Shown in pieces: positions 1 to 10,460 of a DNA stretch of 64,000 nt. Source of the stretch: Homarus americanus (lineage: Eukaryota; Arthropoda; Malacostraca; Decapoda; Nephropidae); the NCBI RefSeq assembly GCF_018991925.1, contig NW_024737068.1, positions 12,409,642 through 12,473,641 of the forward strand, read 5' to 3'. The position numbers were made by a program, and so were the translations under genes. The first letter of the stretch is position 1. Every line of letters starts with the position of its first letter. The notes under the pieces are model-generated. The model worked only from the letters and a program-made list of their open reading frames with translations, ran no database searches and was not told the origin of the DNA.

Positions 1-104
1 AGCACCCTGAAGAACACGTTGTTGTCCTCAGGCTAGTGGTGGAGTGAGGCGAGGACACATGTAACAGGGGAGGATTATGTGACGAGGTTACATATGAGGT
101 AGGT

Positions 105-165
<61 letters not shown>
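105..165. repeat. (GT)n microsatellite
   Basis: About 30 uninterrupted GT units in kinesin intron 2 or later DNA, left of exon 2. Confidence 0.97.
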
Positions 166-166
<1 letters not shown>

Positions 167-663
167 GCTCAGACTCCGAGAGGACCAAGGAAATGTTCTT
201 GCAATTCGGGTTACAACTAAACCTTACTTACTTTTAACTGCCCGTGTGACAGGTGTACTGTACTGTACATGAGAGCAGGTAAACCATTTCTCTTTCATAG
301 TTATCCTTCTCACCTTTGATTTCTGGAGACCGTCACTACCCGAGGTGTCTTTCCTTATTAATGTAACGTGTATTATTGTTTTATTTAGTTAAATGACTAA
401 CAAATGAGAGGAGTTAACCTTTGAGAGCTCTTGTTCTATAAACCTTAACTCACAGAAACACTCCCGTCACTCACCTCGCCTGATACTCTCACACTAAAGC
501 ATTCACCACTGTAGCCGGTCTTTACATTAGATTCCGCATCCAGTTGCCTGGCACTTCCTTCTTTTCAGAGTTAAATAATGATTAAACAATATAAACATTG
601 GATTAAGAATTCTAATGAGGTAATACAAATGGACAGAGAGGTGGGGGTTGTGGCAACACTTAC

Positions 664-746
664 GTTATGTGACCAATAGGAATAGTCGAAGTTGAAGTTC
701 TTGGAGGCTTCCTTGCTGCCGGGTGGTACCTTGGGGTTGGTTATAC
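664..746 (-). CDS. unc-104: Kinesin-3 (unc-104/KIF1 type), second coding exon
   Basis: The exon follows the acceptor CTTGCAG (G at 747) and ends before a perfect GTAAGT donor at 658-663. It is 83 nt: two bases that finish the codon split by exon 1 (A+GT, Ser) and 27 full codons, ending in phase 0. The peptide starts ITNPKVPPGSKEA and ends FNFDYSYWSHN. FNFDYSYWSH is a hallmark of the KIF1/unc-104 motor, as opposed to the KIF13 and KIF16 subfamilies, and follows the exon 1 peptide in the expected order. The P-loop, switches, FHA and PH domains are not in the window and should lie beyond position 1. The intron to exon 1 is 13,830 bp (747-14576). Confidence 0.92.
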
Positions 747-2459
747 CTGCAAGATGAAAACATAATTGTTTATAACAGCAGAACAAACACACAAAACTTA
801 CAATGAATTGAGTTCTGGATATGATTAACTAACAAGGGGTGCCTGACGACACGTCGTTCACCTGCTGATTACATATTACAAAAGATCTAAAGAATTTACG
901 CAACAAAAGTTCGACCCTCCGTGGTGTGAATTGACCAGTCACATATTCTGACGCAAATGTCCAGAGACAGATGATATATGACGTCGTGGTGGGTATTATG
1001 GTGCGCTGACACCAAGGCAGGAACGGACATAATTTATTGCTGACAAACAACGTGTTCACCAGTCAGAAAAACTAAAAAAAAGTGAAGGTGAACCTATTCA
1101 ATCTAAGTGCCTCAAAGAGAATGAATAATGTTTCCTGAAACATTAAATCTGCTCCAATTTCTAGTAAACCTCTTCAGATTACATTTTTAAATCCATTTTA
1201 TATTTTTGTGAACAGAACCTTCAAAATTTTAAGGCTCACCTTTTCCAATTCATACATTTATCACTGAAGCGACTAATCGCTCATCCTGAGGAAAAGGTTG
1301 TCAGGCGTCCCTTGTTACATTGCCTCGCCCCGTTGTCCCGAAAAGGTGTGTCGGGACGCATAACTGCCCAGTATTGGATTGGCCCTGATTCGCTGACTTA
1401 AAAACAATAAATTATCCAAGCTTGCCACTGCAACCACCTCTTTTGATGAGTTATTTCGGTCACCCAGCCACAACCTGCGCTTGTTACCATGTCAGGGGTC
1501 GGGGAGCAGCACGCCTCCACCTACTGTACACTGTACAGTGTCTAGCAGTGTCAGAGAGCAGTTGTGTTGCACTGTGAACCTGTAACTATGCAATAGGCTA
1601 GCTTCTGCAACTAACAAATATTTAAACAAAGCAATATACACTACATTACTTGGTTTTTGTGCTGGAATATTGTTCACCCTTTTATTTATTACGGTAAAAC
1701 GTAACTGGTCATGTCAATGGCGTATCTTTGTGGAAAAATTGTTTTATTATCTCTTAGCCAAAATGTCAGAAGTTAGACCCAGCCCAAATTTATCGTAACT
1801 TAAAAAAAAGTATAAACAGTAACTGTTTTCGCCATTTTTTATTTCGTTTATATGTTAAATGTTACCTTTAATTCTCCAAATAAAAGTTGACAATAATTTG
1901 TTTTTATATTTCACCCCCCCAAAAATTGTCCCGTATTTTGATATCGAAAATCCGCCAATTCTCTACGAAGGTGTTCTTCAATTAGTATATATAAAAAAAA
2001 AAACAGCGTGACCCTCAATTCCTAAATATATGATCCGCCAACTGCCCACCGTAAGTCCATAACCTAAGTGTGGAGATGGAGTAGGACGCTGAAGACAGTA
2101 GCATAATACTCTTTATTTCATAATGCCATGCATGATACAAAATGTTATAAGAGACACTACAACTTCAGGGCACGTCCACCCAACAACGACGAGTGTAGCC
2201 GGAGGTCGCAAGGTGAATATGACTAAGTCATAAATTCAATATATTTCTTAAATGTACTACGAATGACGGTAAACGTAATAAATATTAACTTTGCATGTAA
2301 CAGATTGGTCAATCATACAGTATATAGGTTAGGGTGCATTTAAAAATTACAATTCATTACATTAAAAATAATTTGTTCAGCATTCAATATTATTCTCGAA
2401 ACGCAATTACAGTTAAATCATAATAAATTTAAGAAAATTATTACATTTAACGTTATGTG
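747..2459. other. Intron DNA, no recognisable feature
   Basis: Part of the kinesin intron. AT-rich unique-looking sequence without a supported exon, RNA gene or repeat that I can name. Confidence 0.6.
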
Positions 2460-2715
2460 CGTGGCCGCCGCGAGTGGTGTTGCGTGATCCACCGGAAGCA
2501 ACGCTTACATCTCACTATTGCGTCCTGGGTTCGATCTCCGGGTGGGATGTAAGAAAGGTTTATCTAGTATAACCTTACCAAATTTCGCAAGTTTTCTCCG
2601 TGTACACCAGTTTGTGCCTGCAGTAACAATGTACAGTGAAGGTAGTAACAGAGCACAGATCGCCCGCCCGACTGACTAGGAAGCTGACAAATGGTGTAAA
2701 AAAGAAAAAAAAAAT
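2460..2715 (+). mobile_element. Possible tRNA-derived SINE
   Basis: GGGTTCGATCTCC (2527-2539) resembles box B, and a diverged box A-like TGGCCGCCGCGAGTGG (2462-2477) lies about 50 bases before it. The unit ends in an A-rich tail (about 2698-2716). The spacing is right for a tRNA head but there is no complete cloverleaf. It lies in the kinesin intron. Confidence 0.42.
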
Positions 2716-2870
2716 CATCACCAATCACTCACCCTAAACTCATGAGCTGAGATTAGTTTCTGGATGAAAATAATTTGTTTTGGAAGTGGGTGGTAGCCAA
2801 TCGTGTTCTTCATGGACTGTCATAGAAGACACAACTATTTTGTTTAAACTGAGAGCAATACCAAGTATTG

Positions 2871-3041
2871 AAGGGTGTTCATAAAGTCCCGTTCTGCTTT
2901 CAAACATGTATTACGTGCAAATGCCACAAAATATTGAAATGCAATTTACCTAAGCAAATAACAAAAAAAACATGCATTTCAATATCTTATGCAGTTTGCA
3001 CATAATGCTTGAAATTAGAACGGGACTTTATGGACACCCTG
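2871..3041. mobile_element. Palindromic mariner-type MITE
   Basis: A 171 bp near-perfect inverted repeat with arms of about 70 bp around an A-rich loop (2945-2970). The right end read inward is CAGGGTGTCCATAAAGTCCC, a mariner-like terminal repeat; the left end has AAGGGTGTTCATAAAGTCCC. TA follows the right end; on the left the dinucleotide is TG, so the duplication has decayed. No coding capacity. It lies in the kinesin intron. Confidence 0.75.
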
Positions 3042-4505
3042 TACTGTACCTGCTTTGGGAGGCGTGTTCTGAGACCCAGTTGAATAATGTAAATACTGAA
3101 ACATATTGAGGAAAGACTCCCTGTTATCAACAAAACCCCAAAACCTTGAGAATAGACGAACAGTATGGCTTGTTAACAAAATATAACTCATGTTCCTGAA
3201 AGCGATCCCAGTGAGGTTCAACACGTGTACTGGAGACGCACATATTCATCAGTCTAACAAGATGAAGGGAAGAGAGTCGCCATCACTGTTGAGAGCTGTC
3301 AGAGCTGTCAGTGTCCCTGCTCGCGCAACTTAACATCAAGGGAAGCACCTTAAATGATAATACTCGAGCTTACACCAGACTCCACTTTAGTTGAATGAGT
3401 CATTCTGCTCAACTGTCATAATGATGATGACGGTGATGTATAATGATAATCATAACAACTAGAAAAATAATCGATTTTTCTATAACCATTGCACCGTTCT
3501 CTGCCTTCAGCAAGATGACCTGGAAAGGCTACTTTGTAACCTACACCTATCAGTAACCTACACCACGCACTCCACTCTGACGTTCCTCTCCCCTTGCACA
3601 AGCTCCCTCACCCTATCCTCCATCCTCGTTTTCATGGCTTCATTCGTTGAAGGCAGGAATGAATCATTCCTGACCCTCAACATCACTCACCATGAGACGA
3701 CGTCACCATGTTTTCAGACATATTGTCTACGTGTATTTACAACTAACTAACAATTCTAGCATTAGTTTTCTCAGTCAACTCTATTTCTGTTATAGATCTT
3801 CCTCTCGTCTTATCTTTCCTCCCTCTGTTCAGTCCTCTGGCTCACAGTACCTTCCAGTAATATAATACACTATTTCCAGTTGACCAGTTCTCCCAATGTG
3901 CCCATCATTGTAGAGCTACACCCATGTTTGACTCCCGTCCACCACACCAGACAGAACTCATACTTCTAACACACTGGTAAGCCCGCCCATCTCTCACGCC
4001 TTTTGGTGGACCAGTGTGAATGACTAGTGTGATAGCGTGTTTATGAAACCTGTCTGGGGCAAAATAAATCTTCCATGACTAAGCCAGTCGGCCCTTGGAG
4101 AAGTGGAATTCTACCTTACTGACAACAGGAGTGCCACGCCACTGGCAGGGACAGTGTACGCAGTGTTTTAGTCTAAAGCTTTTCGTTAGCCCTAAGTGCC
4201 GACTATAGTGCACGATGTCAATGGCTGTAGCTATAGCTGTGGTGAATATTATGAAACCTTTGTCAAAATCATTAATAATATCCTCTTCAATAAATTAGGT
4301 ACGGTGCTCTCTCTCTCTCTCCCTCTTTCTGAATACAAACAGTAACGATGTACAGTGCCAAACACACACCAATTGTAATAAATACGAATATGTCATTAAT
4401 TCCGTTAATATCACAATGATTTATGTAATAATACTATTCTCTCTATATACAGTATGTGTGTGACTGTGTGTATGTATACTCTATTAGATATTAAAAAATA
4501 CCCCT

Positions 4506-4506
<1 letters not shown>
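3042..4506. other. Intron DNA, no recognisable feature
   Basis: Unique-looking intronic sequence; a short CT run near 4307-4328 only. Confidence 0.6.
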
Positions 4507-4571
<65 letters not shown>

Positions 4572-4652
4572 GCAACAACAACAACAACAATAATAATAAC
4601 AACAACAACAATAATAATAATAATAACAATAACAATAACAACAATAACAATA
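4507..4652. repeat. (AAT)n/(AAC)n microsatellite
   Basis: Pure AAT run to about 4570, then interspersed AAC and AAT. Poly-Asn, poly-Leu and poly-Tyr frames are artefacts. Confidence 0.97.
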
Positions 4653-4729
4653 ACTAACACACATTATACACAATACAGTCACCACCCGCATCCCTGTAAC
4701 GCCATGTGGGTGTTTACCGGTAACTAGGT

Positions 4730-5060
4730 CACTTCCTACACCACACTACCATATTATACGTCACCACGCGCCACACTATATGACACTACACTACATTATA
4801 CGACACTACATGCCACACTATATGACACTACACTACATTATACGACACTACACCACATTATAAGACACTACACCACATTATACGACACTACAGCACATTA
4901 TATAACACTAAACAGCACTATTAAACACTACACGACACTACATAAGATTACACGATACTATATAACATAGCACGACACTACACGACACTATAACACACCA
5001 CCATACGACATTACACAGCATCATACATCACTATACACTACACCAGCACATCACCATAAA
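4730..5060. repeat. ACACTACACCACATTATACG degenerate repeat
   Basis: Units of about 20-22 bp, such as CGACACTACACCACATTATA, decaying towards the right end. Intronic. Confidence 0.85.
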
Positions 5061-5524
5061 TACACAGCTCTGTGGTGCATACTGTTCCCCTGTATGACAC
5101 AAAACTACCTATTGTATGTCACTTTAAATAGCCTCTCCTCCAAATGCTCAAGAGTAGAGTAATTGTAAGTATTTATAAGTACAGTAGTAGATAAAATTTT
5201 CTGGATATTTAGCAGTTTCTGGCATGTAAGTATACGAGGATAATTTGGTGGGGAGGGTCGGAATTTTAACATACTGTATATTCTTAGATTTGTGTTGCAT
5301 TAAGTTATTTTCATTAAATATAAATTAATCGTATATAATTATGACCCATAAGCAGATGCCAGGTATTGCCAAAGTGTTCAGGGAATTTTGTACGCAAGTG
5401 CACAATAAATGTTCCATGGTATTAGTTGTCGAGGCGAGTTTGGAGCGGCGGTTATACTGTATACTGTAGTGTTGCTGGCTATCGGGTTACGTATCCTTCA
5501 AGCCGTTAACGTTTCAATATTGGT

Positions 5525-5830
5525 TGGGTTTGAGTTAGATAAGGTTAGGTCAGTTAAGTTAGGGATAGATTTGGTTTAGTTAGAGTAAGTAAAGTTAGGT
5601 AAAGTTAAGGGTAGGTAAGGTTAAGGGTAGGTAAGGTTAAGGGTATTAGGTTATGGACAGGTAAGGTTACGGGTAGGTAAGGTTAAATGTAAGTAAGGTG
5701 AAGGGTAGTTTAAGTTAGGTTGGGTTAAGTCAGGATAAGTTAAGTCAGGATGGGTTAGGTTAGATCAGACCAACATAAGCTGTCAGAGGTTAACTTATTG
5801 GTCAAGTCAGGTTAGGTTTAGATAAAGATT
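5525..5830. repeat. Degenerate TTAGG-like tract
   Basis: GGTTAGG/GGTTAAGGGTAGG words with many changes. TTAGG is the arthropod telomere unit, but this tract is irregular and interstitial. Confidence 0.8.
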
Positions 5831-6916
5831 ACGTTAAAGCTGAGGTTTACACAGGGAGGTTTCCCTTAACCAAGTTCAGAGTAGCCACAACCTCGACGCC
5901 ACCGCCTTGCACGGAGCTCCAGTGTTCACATTGGATCTAACCATCACTTCCGTCCAGTCTAACGTAAACAAACAAGGGTCTCTTCCCACCAGTGTCTGAC
6001 TGTTCTCGGGCGTCCTTACTCCGCGGAAATGTGCGGGATGAGGAATTGATTGCGTGGTCGTCTCCTTCAGTTCTTTTCGTGTGACTTTAATTGTTTGTTT
6101 ACATCTCTGACTCCGGGGGTCTTATGAGATTATATACTGCAAATATTGTAGTACTGTATATCTATAAACGGCACTTATGAACTGGGATTTTGTGAGTGTG
6201 TATGGCATCCATTTAATGTGTACAATGGAAATATTTTTCATTGCTATATTGAAAAATAAAATACTCGACCATTGGTTTAGTCTGCTCTAGACCGGACGCT
6301 ATCTACTCTCAACAGCAGGCAGACCCACGGTTCAGCCTAATGTGGCTAGACTAAACATTTGTTCAGCCCAGCCTGATGCGCTTATGGAAAACGCCCAGTG
6401 TAAAAGCAGCTAAGACTGGTTAAGTGAGGTCGGCGCTGGGCTGAGGCAGTTTAGGTTAGGGGTAGGTTAAACTTGGAAAGGTGAACAAACAGTAGTTTGA
6501 CTTCGATTAGGTTCCGAATCCGGATCCCGACCAGCAGTGATTCCTCAACCTCTTGCAATGAAATATTCAAGGACCATTATTTGAGCAACAGGTATATCCA
6601 GTAGCCATTTTATTTTTGCTTTTTTTTAAATATGAAAGATAAGATTTATCGTTTTTAAAGAGAATGGGCCATTCACCAAACACACACAAAAGAGTAATTG
6701 TAACAAAGACAATACTGTATCCTGCGTACACAAGGTCACACTTTTTTTTACTTCAGGTGCTGTTATCACACGGGAAGAATTAACCCCTGAAACAACACTC
6801 ACTCCCCACCCCCGGTAATTATCTAAGCCGCCAACATAACCTTCCTCCTTCCTTCTCCTCCTCACCCCACCCAACATTAATACTTATAAGTCGCCAGTAA
6901 GTTTTTTTTTCAAAAT

Positions 6917-6996
<80 letters not shown>

Positions 6997-7268
6997 GGAG
7001 AGAGGGAAAGGGGAAAAAAGGACGAGAGAAGGGTAGGAGTGGAAGGGGGAATGGTAGAAATGGAAGGGGGAAGAGAAGAAGTGGGAAGGGAGGAGAGGAA
7101 GGGAGGAGGGGAAATGAAGGGGAAGGCGGAGGGGGACTGGAGGTGAGGAAAGGGGGAAGAGTGAGTGGGCGCCAGAGAGTCTGTAGCTGATCAATACCGG
7201 CCACCACCAGCAGCGACCCCTTCCCCTCCCATCCCCTCCTCGCAACCAATACACCCACATGCTAGCAC

Positions 7269-7340
<72 letters not shown>

Positions 7341-7369
7341 TCGCCCACGGACACTCACTCTACCCACGC

Positions 7370-7422
<53 letters not shown>

Positions 7423-7563
7423 TCGCCCACGGACACTCACTCTACCCACACCCGCACACATACTTGCTATGATCGCACATACAGACAAATGTGCACACAC
7501 ACACACACACATTCGCCCACGGACGCGCAGTCTACCCACGCCCCACACACATATTAGCTAGGA

Positions 7564-7614
<51 letters not shown>

Positions 7615-9115
7615 ACCGCAGATGTCCATACAAGAGGAGGGAACAATAATTTGAGGAGTAAGCGAGGCTGAACAATAAACTATATGTAGGTTAGACACAA
7701 ACAAGGTCAGGTACACAATATCCCACGGAGAGGAGTGGAATACCGTCACGCCCCGAGGCTTTGTTTCAGGTGTCTACGCTGGGAAGACGAGGACACACAG
7801 TACAGGTATCAGACTCAGGTGGTTGTATAGAACGGGGTGAATATGGAGCAAGTACTGAGGGAGGGAGTTGCCACCAGGATGAAGGCATGAACAGTGACCC
7901 CTGAAGACAGTGCTGTGACGATGAATGAGAGATCAAGAATAAGGTTGGGCTTGGCAAGTTACTGTACAAGGTGTTGGTTAGTGACGAGGAAGATGTGTCA
8001 TTGGTGGGTTGTAAGTGAGGGGCCTGTTCTTGGCCTGGATTTTTTTTTTTTTTCAATGTGATAAACGTCTAAGATGGATATGTGTGATGTAAAACATGTT
8101 TCTAACTTCAACGAACAGGGATCTGTGAATTTTATTACCAACTAGGGTGGAGGAAGATGTATAAATTGATACCCAGAATAAGGGGGTATATTACGTTCTC
8201 GCTGCACTGACAAGTGTTGTTCGCCTAAACTAAACCCCCGCACTCGGAACCGGATCCAACGATTTAAACTAAAACTGCGGATTTGGTTTGGTTGTGTTCT
8301 CCTGTGTTCTGTTGAGGGTAGGAGAGGTGTAGTTTTTTAGTTGGTTAACATTGATTTGGTTAGTTTTGTTGTGGGTGGTAGCGAGGGGATTATTGAGTCC
8401 AGTGATATTCATGCAGGAGCTGAAGAAAGGTAAAGCACCTTACCCAACTTGGTCCTCAAGTGATGGTGCGGAGGCGTAGTTTTCTTCACCCTGTTGTGTA
8501 TTACAGTGCAGAAGAGTGTGACTAACCTACTGTTACGGCTCAAAGAATGTTAACTTAAGGGAGACAGGGACGGGTACACCTGGCAGTATGAACCACAACC
8601 AGCACCTGTGTGACAGTTACGGACAGACAAGAAGCCCAACTGTAACACTCTTCACAGACGAATACACAACAGGCGTAATAGTGGTGGCGGGACACTGACA
8701 CGGAGGATGGCTTGCCACTCACATACTTCTCACCCCATTATCGTCACACAATGGTCTACATTGTGTGACTCCATCTCACGCACATCGGCAACATTTCATC
8801 CAGAATACTTTTGTAGCTGTTCACTAGACAACATGACGTATATGGGACTCTTCAACAACAATAACTCGGAGGTGTTCATAATAACACCCCCACCTGTAGC
8901 TGTAGCTCACCAAGATTGAGGGAAAAGTGATCGTACGAGGACTTCAAATTTGGTGATAACAATCCATAAATCCGTAGGTTCAGCAGAGACCATCTTCTTC
9001 TAGATCTTCAATTTTATTCTCCTCATAATAATTTGACTAATATTATTATACATAAAACATTTCAAAAATTATCCTTCAAATGGTAATTGATGCACAGACT
9101 CTTTTTCATTTGTAT

Positions 9116-9118
<3 letters not shown>
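5831..9118. other. Intron DNA around the compound microsatellite
   Basis: Outside 6919-7612 there is a TTAGG-like word cluster at 6450-6480 and otherwise nothing recognised. A (GT)n run at 9119-9156 forms the left edge of the LINE. Confidence 0.55.
6919..7612. repeat. Compound (GT)n / polypurine / (AC)n block
   Basis: (GT)n at 6919-6993, then a G/A-only tract to about 7165, then (AC)n runs at 7264-7339, 7370-7421, 7494-7511 and 7567-7611. The (AC)n runs are separated by three copies of ATTCGCCCACGGACACTCAC and CTCTACCCACGCCCC-type sequence. The opposite orientation of the GT and AC runs gives a very long potential hairpin. All open frames here are repeat artefacts. Confidence 0.92.
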
Positions 9119-9156
<38 letters not shown>

Positions 9157-9158
<2 letters not shown>

Positions 9159-9797
9159 CTTCGAAATCACCTGGAGAAGCACCAATTGATCAATGATTCC
9201 CAGCATGGCTTCACAAGCGGGCGTTCATGTCTAACTAATCTATTAACATTCTTTTCATCAGTTTTCGAATCGATGGACGAGGGGCACAATTATGATGTGG
9301 TATATCTCGACTTTAGCAAAGCCTTCGACAGAGTCCCCCACGAAAGACTAATTAGAAAGATAGAAGCACATGGCATCAAAGGTAATATCCTTAAATGGAT
9401 TAGGGCGTGGTTACAGGACAGGAAACGGCGAGTGAGCATTAACGGCACTAAATCCCATTGGAGCAACGCCACTAGTGGAGTTCCCCAAGGCTCAGTACTT
9501 GGACCATTATTATTTATTATATACATAAACGACATAGATATCGGCATAGACAGCAACATAAGTAAATTTGCTGATGACACTAAAATAGGACGTGTTATTA
9601 AATCTGACGAGGATTCCACAAAACTACAGGAAGATCTAAACAAATTTTTCGAATGGTCTGAAAAATGCCAGATGAAATTCAACGTGGACATATGTAAAGT
9701 ACTTAGTATAGGAGATGTAAACAGGGAAACCAGTGGCCAGATGAACAACGATGCCACTGAAAAATCCTACTGTGAGAGAGATTTAGGAGTACAGTAA
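9157..9797 (+). pseudogene. LINE reverse transcriptase fragment
   Basis: About 210 codons of ORF2 covering RT motifs from the GRSC block through FADD and the thumb. The catalytic Asp pair is present (FADD rather than the usual YADD). The open frame continues leftwards into Val-Cys codons read from the (GT)n microsatellite; that part is not LINE sequence. Two stop codons just after DLGV separate it from the rest of ORF2. Confidence 0.88.
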
Positions 9798-10379
9798 TGA
9801 TAAGTAGGAACCTTAAGCCAAGTAAACAATGTGTATTTGCTCGTAACAAGGCTAATAAAGTACTTGGGTTCATACAAAGGAGTGTTAGTTACAAGAATAG
9901 CGAGGTCATCCTAAAACTATATCTTGCGCTTGTGAGGTCTCACTTGGATTACGCAGTTCAATTCTGGTCACCGTATTACAGATTGGATATAGAATCCTTG
10001 GAAAGAATTCAGAGGAGAATGACAAGACTAATCCCGGGCATTAGGAACCTTGAGTACAGAGACAGGTTAAAGCATCTTAATTTGCACTCTCTCGAGAGAC
10101 GTAGAGTGAGAGGCGATATGTTAGAGGTGTATAAATGGAAGTCAGGGCTGAACAAAGGGGATATTACAAAGGTACTCAAACTATCCAACCATGAGCGAAC
10201 TCGTAACAATGGTTTCAAATTAAACAAATTTAGATTTAGGCGCGAAATAGGTAAACACTGGTTTGGTAACAGTAGTGGATGAATGGAACAAGTTACCAAA
10301 TATCATCATTAACTCGAATACACTGGATAGCTTCAAATATAGGTTGGATGCTTATATGAGCAATAGGGGTTGGGTGTAA
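9797..10379 (+). pseudogene. LINE ORF2 C-terminal fragment, frameshifted
   Basis: This continues the preceding fragment after a frame change. It reads SRNLKPSKQCVFARNKANKV, then LERIQRRMTRLIPGIRNLEY, and after a second shift near 10260 VVDEWNKLPNIIINSNTLDS through DAYMSNRGWV and TAA. These are the conserved C-terminal blocks of CR1/Jockey-group LINEs in invertebrates. Confidence 0.85.
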
Positions 10380-10460
10380 ATGGGCCTGCCTAGTATGGAC
10401 CAATAGGCCCGCTGCAGTTTCCTTCATTCTTATGTTCTTATGTTCTTGTGTGTGTGTGTG

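Larger units (their letters stand above)
9157..10447 (+). mobile_element. 5'-truncated non-LTR retrotransposon (CR1/Jockey-like LINE)
   Basis: The translated DNA shows reverse transcriptase blocks in order: GFTSGRSCLTNLL, YLDFSKAFDRVPHERL, TSGVPQGSVLGPLL, and the catalytic FADDTK, then the ERDLGV region and a C-terminal domain (ARNKANKVLGFI, SHLDYAVQFWSP, VDEWNKLPN). The frame breaks near 9795, where stops appear after DLGV, and again near 10260, so the copy is dead. The ORF ends with TAA at 10377-10379. The 3' UTR has the decapod-style end ...CCAATAGGCCCGCTGCAG and a (TTATGTTC)n tail. There is no endonuclease domain because the 5' end is truncated. Both flanks are (GT)n. It sits in the large kinesin intron, antisense to the gene. 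Confidence 0.9.

Noticed and set aside
2527..2539. tRNA gene at a box B-like site
   Set aside because: No acceptor stem or anticodon arm can be formed; it fits a SINE head better. The same holds at 39281 and 63907.
4411..4691. Poly-Leu, poly-Asn and poly-Tyr open frames
   Set aside because: They are translations of an (AAT)n/(AAC)n microsatellite in different frames. The same applies to Cys-Val, Thr-His and Ile-Tyr frames in GT, AC and TA runs elsewhere.
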